Counted from the first letter of the stretch, positions 25,253 through 34,313 are shown. The stretch is 64,000 bases of DNA from Chloroflexota bacterium (GCA_016191465.1 JACPOP010000001.1:186001-250000); one strand, 5' to 3'. The notes: generated by a model from the letters alone, not told the origin. Numbers and translations are program-made.

Positions 25253-27073
25253 TCAGACCGGGGCGGACACCTGTTGATCTCGGTACTGCAGCTCGTACAG
25301 CCGGGCGTATACACCCTCCCGCTGCAGGAGAGCATCGTGGGTTCCCTGCTCCACCACCTGGCCCTTGTGCATGACCACGATGCGGTCGACCTGGCGAATC
25401 GTGGACAGCCGGTGCGCGATGACGATGGAGGTGCGCCCCTCCATCAGCGTGGCGAGCGCCTGCTGGATCAGCCACTCGGTCTCCGTGTCCACGTTGGAGG
25501 TCGCCTCGTCCAGCACCAGCAGCATCGCCGGGTTGAAGGCCACCGCGCGGGCAAAGGCGATGAGCTGCTTCTGGCCCACGGATAGCCCCGCGCCCCGCTC
25601 TAGGACCGGCGTGTTGTACCCGTCTGGTAGCTGCTCGATGAACGTGTCGGCATGGACGTGCCGCGCCGCGGCGCGGACAGCCGCATCGTCGATAGACGGC
25701 TCGTTCAAGCGGATGTTGCGGGCGATGGTGCCGGTGAACAGGAACGGGTCCTGGAGAACCACTCCGACGTGGCGCCGAAGCTCGGCCTGCGCCAGGTCGC
25801 GCACGTCCACGCCATCGACCAGCACCTGTCCGCGCTGAACGTCGTAGAAGCGCGAGACGAGCGAGATAATCGACGTCTTGCCGGCACCTGTGGCGCCCAC
25901 GATCGCCACCTTCTCACCCGGCCGAATGTGGAACGAGACGCCTTTCAGAACCCAATTACCCGGCTCGTAGGCGAACCAGACGTCGCGCAGCTCGATGTCG
26001 CCCTGGACCCGCTCCAGACGGCGCGGCTGAACCGGGTCCCGCACCTCCGGCCGCTGGTCGAGCACCTGGAAGATGCGCTCCGACGAGGCCATCGCCTGCT
26101 GCATGATGTTGTACTTCTCGCTGAGGTCCCGGATCGGCTGAAAGAACCGGTCCACGTACTGGATGAACGCCACGACGCCGCCCAACGTCATGGCCCCAAG
26201 AAGGACCTGGTTGCCCCCGAACCACACGATGCCGGCCAGCGTCATCGCGGCGGCGACGCCCACCAGCGGCCAGAACAGCGCGAAGTAGAAGGTACCCGTA
26301 AGGTGCGCCTTGAGCAGGTCCCGATTCAGTGCATCGAAGTCTTCAAAGGCGCGTTCCTCGCGATTGAACAACTGAATGACGTGCATCCCGCTGATGTTCT
26401 CGGCGATGGCCCCATTGACCCGCGCCAGGCGGACGCGCACGGCGCGGAACGATTCCCGCATGCCTTGGCGAATGAGCTGGGTCACCACCAACAAGGGAGG
26501 GATGATGAGAAAGGTGCCCAGCGCCAACTGCCAGTTGAGCAGCAGCAGCGCCACGGCAATACCTGCGATGGCAATCGAGTCGCTCAGGATCGCCAGACCG
26601 CCCGACGTGAGCAGCTCGTTCAGCGCGTCGACGTCGTTGGTGAGCCGAGTCATCAGCCGGCCCACGGGGTTGCGGTCGAAGTAGCTCAGCGAGAGCCTCT
26701 GCACGTGCGCGAACAGCTCGCCCCGCAAATCGTGCATAGCCCGCTGGCCGGCAGCATTCAGCAGGTAGTTTTGCCAGTACCGCAGCCAGAACACCGCCAG
26801 GAGCAGCCCGACATAGAGCGCCGCGTACCCACCCAGACGGGCCAGGTCAGCGCGGGCTATGGCATCGTCAATGGCTTGCTTGACCAGCAGCGGTCCGGCG
26901 AGCTCGAGCAACGTGAGCGCCACGAGCATGGCGATCGCCGTTGCCACGCTGCCGCCATAGGGGACCACGTATCGGCCCAGGCGGCGAACGAGCCTGCCGT
27001 CGTACGCCTTGCCGAGCACCTCTTCCTCTGCCGCGTGGCGGCCGCTACCGCCGCCACGGCCCGGTTGACTCAC
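25253..27073 (-). CDS. ABC exporter half-transporter, catalytic partner (LSVGQ signature)
   Basis: 606 residues: six-helix type I exporter domain (residues ~30-340) and a nucleotide-binding domain with Walker A GATGAGKTS, Q-loop VVLQDPFLF, signature LSVGQKQ, Walker B LLVLDEATSNVD (catalytic Glu present) and IAHRLST. The signature Gly is replaced by Val. Its GTG start overlaps the stop of the partner gene (GTGA), and the pair matches heterodimeric multidrug or lipid exporters such as BmrCD/TM287-288. Substrate unknown. Confidence 0.9.
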   Translation of the reverse strand: MSQPGRGGGSGRHAAEEEVLGKAYDGRLVRRLGRYVVPYGGSVATAIAMLVALTLLELAGPLLVKQAIDDAIARADLARLGGYAALYVGLLLAVFWLRYWQNYLLNAAGQRAMHDLRGELFAHVQRLSLSYFDRNPVGRLMTRLTNDVDALNELLTSGGLAILSDSIAIAGIAVALLLLNWQLALGTFLIIPPLLVVTQLIRQGMRESFRAVRVRLARVNGAIAENISGMHVIQLFNREERAFEDFDALNRDLLKAHLTGTFYFALFWPLVGVAAAMTLAGIVWFGGNQVLLGAMTLGGVVAFIQYVDRFFQPIRDLSEKYNIMQQAMASSERIFQVLDQRPEVRDPVQPRRLERVQGDIELRDVWFAYEPGNWVLKGVSFHIRPGEKVAIVGATGAGKTSIISLVSRFYDVQRGQVLVDGVDVRDLAQAELRRHVGVVLQDPFLFTGTIARNIRLNEPSIDDAAVRAAARHVHADTFIEQLPDGYNTPVLERGAGLSVGQKQLIAFARAVAFNPAMLLVLDEATSNVDTETEWLIQQALATLMEGRTSIVIAHRLSTIRQVDRIVVMHKGQVVEQGTHDALLQREGVYARLYELQYRDQQVSAPV

Positions 27074-28884
27074 CTCATCCCCGCGCGCCCGGCGCTCGGG
27101 CCCGCCGCCGTCTCGGGCTGCTCGTCGTCGAGCGTCTCCTCGGCCACATCGAGCTCCTGGGCGATCAACTGGCGGCGGTACATGCGTGTGTAGAACCCGT
27201 TCCGCTGCACCAGCGCGGCATGGCTACCCTGCTCGACGATCCGCCCATCGTGCAGCACGTACACCCGCTCTGCCAGCCGGGTACTCGAAAGGCGGTGCGC
27301 AATGACGAGGGTGGTCCGTGATGCCACAAAGTGCTGTAGGCCGTGAAGAATCGCTTCCTCCGTGCGCGTGTCCACCGAGGAGAGCGCGTCATCCAGCACC
27401 AGGATCGGCGGGTCTTTGGCCAGGGCGCGGGCGATGGCGGTCCGCTGCTTCTGGCCGCCGGAGAGCGTGACCCCGCGCTCGCCGACCACTGTTTCAAGGC
27501 CGGCCGGCCACTGATCGAGGTCCTTCTCCAACTGCGAGAGGCGAACGGCACCGCGAATGCGCTCAGCCGAGCGGGCGTTGCTCTCGATCCCGAAAGCGAC
27601 GTTATCCGAGACGGTGCCCGAGAACAGGAACGTTTCCTGTGGCACGTACCCGATGTTCTGGCGCAGGCTCTGGAGCGAGTGCCGGCGCACGTCGCGGCCG
27701 TCCACCAGCACCTGCCCTTCCGTGGGGTCGTACAGCCGAGCAATGAGCGCGGCCAGGAGCGATTTCCCGCTGCCGAGGGGCCCCACCAGGGCCACTGTCT
27801 CGCCCGGCCGAATGTGCAGGCTGACGTCGCGGAGCAGCGTGGCGGTGCCAATCGTCAGCGTGACGTTCCGGAGCTCGATCTCGCCACGGTAGCGCTCACC
27901 CGTGGCTGGTACCACGCTGGTGATCGCCGGCTCTTCCGCCAGGATTTCGTGGAGGCGCACCAGCGAGGCGCGCCCTTGCTGCCACAGGGTAGCCACCCAG
28001 CCAAGAGCCGTGGTGGGGAACGCCAGCATGGCGAGGTAGGCATTGAACTGCACGAACCCCCCCAGCGAGAGCCGGCCGTCCACGACCTCTCGGCCGCCCA
28101 CGTATAACAGCGCCACCACCAGCAGCCCGATCACCAGCGACATGCTGGGGCCGAGCAGGCCGGTTACACGGATCTGGGCCAGTTGACGGTTCACGTACTC
28201 CTGGCTGGTACGGCGGAACGTTTCGAGCTCGCGCGCCTCCTGAGCGTACGCCTTGACCACGCGCTGCCCGGCGAACACCTCCTGGGCATGGTCGGACATG
28301 GCCGCGAATTGCTCCTGGACCCGCGTGAAGCGCTGCTCGATGCGCGCCCGCGTGACCGCGAAGACAATGGCCGCAATCGGCAGGACGCCCGTCGCCCACC
28401 AGGCCAGCGCGGGGCTGACCTGGAACATCAGGGTGAGAGCGATCGCGAACAGCACCACGGTGTTCATGACGTGGTACAGCGCTGGGCCGAAGAGTTGGCG
28501 CACCGCGCCGAGGTCGTTGGTGGCTCGCGCCATGAGGTCCCCGGTCCGGTGCCGCTGGAAGAACGCCGGCTCGAAGCGCTCCAGGTGCTCCACGTAGCGG
28601 TTGCGCAGGTCGTACTCCACCCGGCGTGAAGCGCTCGTCACCAGCAAACGGGCGAAGAACCGTGCGACAGCTTCCACAAGTGCCACGACCATGATCGCCC
28701 CGGCCAGCATCGCAAGCTCGCCGGCCGCGGCTTCGGCGCCCGAGCGCGCTGCAAAGGCGTCGATCGCTCGCCGCAATAGATATGGCGTCAGCAACCCCAG
28801 CAAGGTCGCCGCGATCGTCGCCAACAGGCCCAGTCCCACGTCGCGGCGGTACCGCCAAAGGTAGTCGCGCACGAGGTCGGCCAT
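27070..28884 (-). CDS. ABC exporter half-transporter, degenerate-site partner (Walker B Asp)
   Basis: 604 residues: exporter transmembrane domain starting MADLVRDYLWRYRRD and a nucleotide-binding domain with Walker A GPLGSGKSL, Q-loop YVPQETFLF, canonical signature LSGGQKQR and Walker B ILVLDDALSSVD, where the catalytic Glu is replaced by Asp. With the LSVGQ partner this predicts one non-hydrolysing ATP site. ATG 28884 is the real start; the in-frame extension to 29472 is antisense to the GT2 gene and has no transporter-like residues. Translationally coupled to the next gene. Confidence 0.9.
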   Translation of the reverse strand: MADLVRDYLWRYRRDVGLGLLATIAATLLGLLTPYLLRRAIDAFAARSGAEAAAGELAMLAGAIMVVALVEAVARFFARLLVTSASRRVEYDLRNRYVEHLERFEPAFFQRHRTGDLMARATNDLGAVRQLFGPALYHVMNTVVLFAIALTLMFQVSPALAWWATGVLPIAAIVFAVTRARIEQRFTRVQEQFAAMSDHAQEVFAGQRVVKAYAQEARELETFRRTSQEYVNRQLAQIRVTGLLGPSMSLVIGLLVVALLYVGGREVVDGRLSLGGFVQFNAYLAMLAFPTTALGWVATLWQQGRASLVRLHEILAEEPAITSVVPATGERYRGEIELRNVTLTIGTATLLRDVSLHIRPGETVALVGPLGSGKSLLAALIARLYDPTEGQVLVDGRDVRRHSLQSLRQNIGYVPQETFLFSGTVSDNVAFGIESNARSAERIRGAVRLSQLEKDLDQWPAGLETVVGERGVTLSGGQKQRTAIARALAKDPPILVLDDALSSVDTRTEEAILHGLQHFVASRTTLVIAHRLSSTRLAERVYVLHDGRIVEQGSHAALVQRNGFYTRMYRRQLIAQELDVAEETLDDEQPETAAGPSAGRAGMR

Positions 28885-28941
28885 CGCGAAAAGTCTACCC
28901 AGGCGCCGCGCGGGGGCCCCGCTTCTCCATAATCCGCGCTC

Positions 28942-29649
28942 GTGTGGCACGGCAAGCGGGTCAGCGTGGTTTTCCCGGCGTACAACGAGGCGGGGAACAT
29001 CGCCCAGGCGGTGGCTGATTTCCGGGCAATCGAGCCGGTCGACGAAGTCGTCGTGGTCGACAACAACTCTCGCGACGGCTCGGGGGCAATCGCCGCCGCC
29101 GCCGGCGCGCGGGTGGTCCTGGAGACGCGGCAGGGATACGGGAACGCGCTCCGCCGCGGCCTGGCGGAGGCCACGGGCGACCTTGTGGTCCTGGCCGAGC
29201 CCGACGGCACCTTCGCCGGACGCGACGTGCTGAAACTGCTTGCCTATGCCGACGAGTTCGACCTCGTGCTGGGGACGCGCACCACGCGCGAGCTGATCTG
29301 GCGCGAGGCGAACATGGGCTGGTTCCTGCGCTGGGGTAACTGGTCGGTCGCCAAGCTGCAGCAGCTCCTGTTCGGCGGACCGTCGCTCTCTGATTGCGGC
29401 TGCACGATGCGACTGCTGAAACGGGAAGCCGCCCAGTACATGCTCCCCAGGCTGACTGTCGGAGGGTCGCACTTCCTACCAGAGATGGTCTCGATTGCCC
29501 TGCTCAGCGGGATGCGAGTCATCGAAGTCCCCGTGAACTACCGCGGCCGAGTTGGCGACTCTAAGATCACGGGCTCGATTGAGACGGCCGTCCGCGTCGG
29601 GCTGCGCATGATCGCCATCATCCTGCGGTACCGCCTCGTTGGCCGCTGA
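28942..29649 (+). CDS. GT2 family glycosyltransferase (polyprenyl-phosphate sugar transferase type)
   Basis: 235 residues: nucleotide-sugar fold opening VSVVFPAYNEAGNI, metal-site region VVVVDNNSRDGS and LAEPDGTFAGRDVLKLL, and the SDCGCTMRLLKRE acceptor segment. No C-terminal membrane helices. This resembles dolichyl/undecaprenyl-phosphate glycosyltransferases that charge the lipid carrier used by GT-C enzymes; the next gene is such a GT-C, overlapping by 11 bases. The start is GTG 28942, 57 bases from the divergent ABC gene. Confidence 0.88.
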   Translation: MWHGKRVSVVFPAYNEAGNIAQAVADFRAIEPVDEVVVVDNNSRDGSGAIAAAAGARVVLETRQGYGNALRRGLAEATGDLVVLAEPDGTFAGRDVLKLLAYADEFDLVLGTRTTRELIWREANMGWFLRWGNWSVAKLQQLLFGGPSLSDCGCTMRLLKREAAQYMLPRLTVGGSHFLPEMVSIALLSGMRVIEVPVNYRGRVGDSKITGSIETAVRVGLRMIAIILRYRLVGR

Positions 29650-31321
29650 TTCTCGGCGCTTCACCGGCACGTCTCGGCTGGCGCTGGCCGCCATGCTGGC
29701 GCTGTATCTGGCGGCAGTCCTCGTCCAGATGGGGAAGCCGCTCGTCTATGACGACGTAAACTTCGCCCAGGGCGCCCTGGCCATTCGCGAAACCGGCTTC
29801 CCGTATGGGAACCAGGGCTGGATGAGTGACCTTGGCGATTTCTCGCGGCGCGACCAGTGGGCGCTGTGGCACCCGCCGCTGTACCTGTACCTCGTCGGCC
29901 TCTCCACCTGGCTCTTCGGCGCAACCCCGCTGGGACTGCGCCTGCCCGGCCTGGTAGGCGCCGTGGCCGTCGGGGTGCTCACGTACCTGCTGGCCTGGGA
30001 AGTGGCGGCTGGCCCGGCCAGCTTCAAGCGACGGGCTGCATTGGTTGCCGCGGCGCTCACGCTCTCCTCGCCGCTCGTGGTCCAGAGCGCGCTGGTCATC
30101 GACATCGACTTCGCCCTGCTGTTACCGCTGAGCCTGCTCTTTCTCCTGCTGGTGTTCCATATCGGCGCGACCCAACGCTGGCCGTGGCTGGCGGCGCTGT
30201 TCGCGCTGCTGCTGTGGAGCAAGATGACCAATCCGTTGCCGCTGCTTGCCTCCGTCGCGGGCTGGAACTTCCTACGCGCCGACTGGCGGGGGGTCGGCAG
30301 GACGCTGGTAGCGGGCCTCGGTGGCACAGCCGCGTTCCTGGCAACCTGGCTGATCCTTAGCGGCGCGCTGCGCATGCCGTTCGGCATGCCGTTCGCGGTG
30401 AACAGCATCCAGTGGGCAGATTCATCGGAGGTCGCGCGCCGCGCCTACGCCAGCCCGGGCGCATTCGCGGAAGGGCTGCTCCCGAGCATCCTCTGGCTCG
30501 GCCCCTGGCTGGTGGTCCTCGGGCTGGTGGCAGCCTGCGCCCGAGCGGTGGACCTGGTTCCTGCCTGGCGGGTCCGCCGGACGGAGCTGCTCCTCGGGCT
30601 GCTCGTGGCGCTGGTGCTGGGTTACGTCAACAAAGGGGCGCTGTGGTTCCCGAAGTACCAGGTGGCGCTGGCGCCGTTGCTGGCGATCGTTGCGGCGCCG
30701 CTGGTCGCCCTGGCGTTCGAGCGCGCCTGGAGTTGGCGGCCGACCGTGGTCGCCGGTGCGGGGGTGCTGGCGAGCACGGCCGTGGTGTGGCTGCTGGTGC
30801 GCGACGGCTGGGCCCTGGAACGCACGTACGTCCTCCGGCCCGAGGAGGGAATCGCCTTTGCCCTGCTCGGAACTGCGGTCGCGGTGGGCCTGGCGCTCCT
30901 GCGGACCCCGTCGCCGATCCCGCTCGCCCTCGCGGCCCTGGCGCTGGGCTGGGGCCTCTCGACCTCCACGGTGATGGCGCGCGCTCCGTACAGCACCTGG
31001 TACGGCTACGGCACCCGCGGCATCCCCGAGGCGGCGGCATGGATCGACGCGAACGTCCCCCCGGACGCCACCTACGTGGCCTCCAAGGACGCCGCGTTTC
31101 TCGCCCGACCCCGGCGCTATATCGACCAGGACACCCTCACCTACTACCTGGAGACAAATCGCCCCTTCGACGGCACGTGGGAGGGCCAGCAAGTGGTGGC
31201 GGTCGTCGCCTGGACGCGCGAGCCGTACATCGCCGACCTCCTCGAGCGCCGCCTACCCGAGCTCGGCTTCCAGCGTGAAACGCAGCTCGGTGACTACGTG
31301 GCGTACCGGCGCCGGGGGTAG
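29639..31321 (+). CDS. GT-C membrane glycosyltransferase (ArnT/PMT-like, GT39/GT83 type)
   Basis: 560 residues, about twelve hydrophobic helices. The first periplasmic loop contains LVYDDVNFAQGALAIRETG (the Asp/Glu catalytic region of ArnT/PMT enzymes) and RRDQWALWHPPLYLYLVG, the second conserved region; a C-terminal soluble tail (after ARAPYSTWYGYGTRG) probably binds acceptor. It likely transfers a sugar from the lipid carrier made by the GT2 next to it. The start is TTG 29639; ATG 29693 is a shorter alternative. Confidence 0.82.
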   Translation: MAADSRRFTGTSRLALAAMLALYLAAVLVQMGKPLVYDDVNFAQGALAIRETGFPYGNQGWMSDLGDFSRRDQWALWHPPLYLYLVGLSTWLFGATPLGLRLPGLVGAVAVGVLTYLLAWEVAAGPASFKRRAALVAAALTLSSPLVVQSALVIDIDFALLLPLSLLFLLLVFHIGATQRWPWLAALFALLLWSKMTNPLPLLASVAGWNFLRADWRGVGRTLVAGLGGTAAFLATWLILSGALRMPFGMPFAVNSIQWADSSEVARRAYASPGAFAEGLLPSILWLGPWLVVLGLVAACARAVDLVPAWRVRRTELLLGLLVALVLGYVNKGALWFPKYQVALAPLLAIVAAPLVALAFERAWSWRPTVVAGAGVLASTAVVWLLVRDGWALERTYVLRPEEGIAFALLGTAVAVGLALLRTPSPIPLALAALALGWGLSTSTVMARAPYSTWYGYGTRGIPEAAAWIDANVPPDATYVASKDAAFLARPRRYIDQDTLTYYLETNRPFDGTWEGQQVVAVVAWTREPYIADLLERRLPELGFQRETQLGDYVAYRRRG

Positions 31322-31357
31322 CGAGAGCAGGCGCGAGGACGCTCTGACGCTGCGACG

Positions 31358-31390
31358 GGTGCATCCGGCAAGACTCGAACCTGCGACCTC
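31358..31390 (-). repeat. Duplicate of the tRNA-Arg 3' end (att-like repeat)
   Basis: The 33 bases GGTGCATCCGGCAAGACTCG...GACCTC match 32191-32223 inside tRNA-Arg(CCG) at 32 of 33 positions, in the same orientation. Only the T-arm and 3' acceptor part are present; there is no anticodon or D arm, so it is not a tRNA. It bounds, with the real tRNA, a 0.8 kb segment holding a toxin-antitoxin pair, as expected for an integrated element. Confidence 0.85.
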
Positions 31391-31490
31391 ATTCTGACGG
31401 TAGGCCCCTCACATCTTTGGCGCAGAGTTCGAGAGCAGCTATCGGTAGATTCTGCACGGGCCCATGACCCGGTATCGAGTGATCCGGTGC

Positions 31491-31772
31491 TCAGCGGTAG
31501 ACGTCCTTGCGAAGCGCCGCGTGGGTGAGGATGACCTCCCGTAGACGGAAGTCGGGAAGGAAACGGATGCGCCACCGGCCGACGCGAAGGCGATATTCGC
31601 CCGTGTTGCCTTGCAATTTCTTGATGTCACCGACGGGGCCGGCGGTGACCATGGCGCTGATGGCGGAGCGGACTGCCTTGCGGTCATGTTCCGAAGGAAT
31701 GGATTCGATCTGCTTCCTGACCCGCGCCGGCACAACGATGGACCACGATTCCCCTCGTGGCTCACTCCCCAT
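31491..31772 (-). CDS. RelE/ParE-type toxin
   Basis: 93 residues with the RelE/ParE fold pattern: WSIVVPARVRKQIESIP, KKLQGNTGEYRLRVGRWRIRF and the final strand VILTHAALRKDVY. The basic GEYRLRVGRWRIRF stretch is the usual mRNA/ribosome-binding edge. The start overlaps the antitoxin gene by 11 bases, antitoxin first, which keeps toxin synthesis coupled to its inhibitor. Lies in the tRNA-bounded segment. Confidence 0.88.
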   Translation of the reverse strand: MGSEPRGESWSIVVPARVRKQIESIPSEHDRKAVRSAISAMVTAGPVGDIKKLQGNTGEYRLRVGRWRIRFLPDFRLREVILTHAALRKDVYR

Positions 31773-32082
31773 CTACCGTGATCTCGGACAGGACCTCGCT
31801 CCACGGTCGTGCCTGGCCTCTCTGGTAATCCGCGAGCGCGGCGGCTGCATCCGCATCCTCCTCCGCGTCCGAGTCCTCGTCGTCGAGATCCGCGTCGAGG
31901 AGCGCGCGGGCGAACGGGTCATCTCGGAGTTGCTGGAGATACTGGTCGAGAGCGGCCGCTTTCGCATGTGCATTGCCGCCTTGGAAGATGCGGACGACGT
32001 TTGACACGGTCTCAATGACCTCTTTGTCGTCGGTGAGATCTTCGACCAATTCGTGAAGGTGCGCCTTCTGTGTCATCGTCAC
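31762..32082 (-). CDS. Antitoxin of the RelE/ParE pair
   Basis: 106 residues, helical N-terminus (MTQKAHLHELVEDLTDDKE) and a highly acidic middle (DLDDEDSDAEEDADAA), ending ALADYQRGQARPWSEVLSEI, a tail often seen in antitoxins that bind RelE-type toxins. No ribbon-helix-helix is obvious, so promoter autoregulation is uncertain. GTG 32082 has AAGGAGG ten bases upstream; ATG 32076 is an alternative start. Precedes the toxin gene. Confidence 0.8.
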   Translation of the reverse strand: MTMTQKAHLHELVEDLTDDKEVIETVSNVVRIFQGGNAHAKAAALDQYLQQLRDDPFARALLDADLDDEDSDAEEDADAAAALADYQRGQARPWSEVLSEITVDGE

Positions 32083-32189
32083 GCCTTCGCACCCTCCTTG
32101 TACCCCTCGCGCAGGCTGCCACCACCAGGGTGAAGATCCTCACTGGGCCCGTGCGCTGGGCACACGGGAAGGCCTCGCGCGTCGCTCAC

Positions 32190-32265
32190 TGGTGCACCCG
32201 GCAAGACTCGAACCTGCGACCTCTTGCTTCGGAGGCAAGCGCTCTATCCGCTGAGCTACGGGTGC
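32190..32265 (-). tRNA. tRNA-Arg (anticodon CCG)
   Basis: On the minus strand GCACCCG (32265-32259) pairs with CGGGTGC near the 3' end as a seven-base acceptor stem. The D arm is AGCTCAGCGGATAGAGC, the anticodon stem CTTGC/GCAAG encloses the loop CTCCGAA (anticodon CCG, codon CGG), and the T loop is GGTTCGAGTC. CCA is encoded. Its 3' end is duplicated at 31358-31390. Confidence 0.97.
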
Positions 32266-32326
32266 GTCGTGGACGATTCTACCCCCGGGCGCGGGTCTGG
32301 CGCCCATGTCGGTGGCGGCGAGGACC

Positions 32327-32929
32327 TCAATCTGCTTTCGTCGGCGTACCGGCGAGGCCGTACACGTGGGCGACGCGCTGGAGAACGGTGATCGTCGTGA
32401 GGAGCGCCAGCACCGCCAGCACCCCGGGCAGGACCGCCGGGTGCAGCGGCGCCACGAGGAAACCGAGGCCCAGCACGATGATCCGCTCTGGCCGCTGGAA
32501 CCACCCCACCTCGGCGTGGTAGCTCAGCCCCTCGGCTCGAGCGCGAGCGTAGCTGACCATCAGCGATCCGACCAGCGCCAGGAACGCCAGACCGACACCG
32601 ACGCGGTCGGCCCTATCCAGGTACCACCAGGCCACGCCGAAGAACACCGCCGCCTCGGCATAACGATCGCACACTGAATCCAGGAACGCGCCAAACGGCG
32701 TCACGCGGTTCGTGAGACGGGCGAGCGCCCCATCCAGCGTGTCTGTGAGCGCGAACACCCACAGGCACACCGCGGCGGCGACGAACCAGCCCTGCGCCGC
32801 CAGCAACCCCACCGAAGCCGTGAGCACCGATCCGACGAGCGTTACGACATTGGGAGAGATTCCCGCTCGGGCCAGCAGCAACGCCGGACCACGTGCAGCC
32901 CGCTTGGAACGCCGCTTGATCTCCTGCAC
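32327..32929 (-). CDS. CDP-alcohol phosphatidyltransferase (PIP/PI synthase-like)
   Basis: 200 residues, about six helices, with the complete catalytic motif D-x2-D-G-x2-A-R-x8-G-x3-D-x3-D in DTLDGALARLTNRVTPFG plus AFLDSVCDR. It makes a phospholipid from CDP-diacylglycerol and an alcohol. Length and motif fit the actinobacterial phosphatidylinositol-phosphate synthase (PgsA1) group as well as CDP-DAG-glycerol-phosphate enzymes; proximity to PimA-like and PatA-like genes favours an inositol substrate, which is inference. Confidence 0.85.
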   Translation of the reverse strand: MQEIKRRSKRAARGPALLLARAGISPNVVTLVGSVLTASVGLLAAQGWFVAAAVCLWVFALTDTLDGALARLTNRVTPFGAFLDSVCDRYAEAAVFFGVAWWYLDRADRVGVGLAFLALVGSLMVSYARARAEGLSYHAEVGWFQRPERIIVLGLGFLVAPLHPAVLPGVLAVLALLTTITVLQRVAHVYGLAGTPTKAD

Positions 32930-33038
32930 GGTTGGGCGCCAGCGCCTACGTGCGTCCCGCGACAGCCGGCGGCGCGCATTCGCTTGAGATCGAGCACGTG
33001 GGGAGGTGCCAGACCGCGCACCGTTGACGTGTCAGCAT

Positions 33039-34313
33039 TCAGGTGCTCGAGAGTCCGACCATCCGTCGCATGCGCGCCCAGCGTACGCCCACGGTTTGCG
33101 CCTCGGCCGCCACCAGGCGTCGCTGCAGGATCTCGACGTAGTAGGCCATGACATCGTCTGCGATGTGGACCCAGTCGAACTGCTCGGCCTTGCGCCGTCC
33201 CGCCTGCCGCATGCCGTCTCTGAGGCCGGGGTTCTGCAGGAGTGCGCCGATGGATTCCGCCAGGGCCGCCGAGTCCTTGGGCGTCACCAGCAGGCCGTCC
33301 TGCCCATGGGACACCACCGAGCGGAAGCCAGGAATGTCGGATGCGACGATGGGCGTTCCCGCGGCCATGGCCTCCAGCAGCACGATGCCGAAGCTCTCCT
33401 GGCCCGTGTTCGGCGCGCAGAACACCGCGGCCGACTGGTAGTAGCGCGGCAGGTCGTCGTCGGTCACGAAGCCGGCGAAATGGACGTCGTCATCCAACCA
33501 TCCCTGGCGAAGTGCAAAGCGCCGGTAGCCTTCCAGCGGCCGACCCCGTCCGACGACGATCAGGCGTGCCGCGGGCACACCTTCCCGCACCTGCTGCCAG
33601 GCTCGCAGCAGGAATCGGAGCCCTTTGCGCTTCTCCAGCCGCCCCACGAAGAGGACGTTCGGCCGACCGTCGTTGAAGCGCTCGATGGGTGGAAGCGGCC
33701 GGTTGAAGCGCTGGAACTCGATGCCGTTGGGGATGACCCGGTAATCGCCACGGAAGTAGGTGCTCACGTAGTCACGGGCCGCTGGCGACACCGCGATGTG
33801 GCCGTGCAGCTTCTTGAAGAACGGCTGCACGATCGCCTTTCCATAGAAGTAGTTCAAACCCGTCGTGTTGAACGCGTGGAACGTGCCGATGTTGGTGGAA
33901 TCCGAGTGACGCAGCACCGTCAGCGGCAGCGCCGGCATGAGCGGCTCGTGCAGATGAATGAGGTCGAATCGGTGCGCCCGAAGGAGCGCCTTCGCCTGCA
34001 GGTACGAGCGCAGCGACAGTGTTATCCGCGCCACCGAGCCGTTGGCAGGGATTGGCACCACTCGTCCAATGCGGTGCATGAACGGATCGTCGAAATCCCC
34101 CGGCTCCGGATCGCCATCGGAAGACGGTGCGACCACGTGGACCTCGTGGCCGCGTTCGCGGAACTCGCCCGCCAGGTGCGCCACGTGCTCGTTGACCCCG
34201 CCGGGATAGGCGTAGTCGTACGGCGAAACGAGGGCGATCTTCAGGCTGTCACTGGGTCGCTCGGGCGAAGGCTGACGCCAGTGTCCGGCCAGCGCCTCTG
34301 GAAGACGGTCCAT
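33039..34313 (-). CDS. GT4 glycosyltransferase, PimA-like
   Basis: A GT-B fold enzyme. The N-terminal domain opens IALVSPYDYAYPGGVNEHVA, corresponding to the mycobacterial PimA start with its acceptor loop; HLHEPLMPALP, FHAFNTTGLNYFYGK and NGIEFQRF are further GT4 marks. The C-terminal donor domain has FVGRLEKRKGLRFLL and the E-x7-E motif in QESFGIVLLEAMAAGTP. PimA transfers mannose from GDP-mannose to phosphatidylinositol. ATG 34313 is the first ordinary start, but family homology begins 24 residues later at CTG 34244, which overlaps the upstream stop as CTGA. Confidence 0.88.
   Translation of the reverse strand: MDRLPEALAGHWRQPSPERPSDSLKIALVSPYDYAYPGGVNEHVAHLAGEFRERGHEVHVVAPSSDGDPEPGDFDDPFMHRIGRVVPIPANGSVARITLSLRSYLQAKALLRAHRFDLIHLHEPLMPALPLTVLRHSDSTNIGTFHAFNTTGLNYFYGKAIVQPFFKKLHGHIAVSPAARDYVSTYFRGDYRVIPNGIEFQRFNRPLPPIERFNDGRPNVLFVGRLEKRKGLRFLLRAWQQVREGVPAARLIVVGRGRPLEGYRRFALRQGWLDDDVHFAGFVTDDDLPRYYQSAAVFCAPNTGQESFGIVLLEAMAAGTPIVASDIPGFRSVVSHGQDGLLVTPKDSAALAESIGALLQNPGLRDGMRQAGRRKAEQFDWVHIADDVMAYYVEILQRRLVAAEAQTVGVRWARMRRMVGLSST

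Noticed and set aside
28885-29472. N-terminal extension of the ABC exporter subunit (800-residue frame)
   Set aside because: The extra ~196 residues are antisense to the GT2 gene, rich in Arg/Pro/His and unlike exporters; ATG 28884 gives the normal N-terminus.
31358-31440. Possible second tRNA gene
   Set aside because: Only the T-arm and 3' acceptor part match; no anticodon stem, D arm or 5' acceptor strand can be formed.
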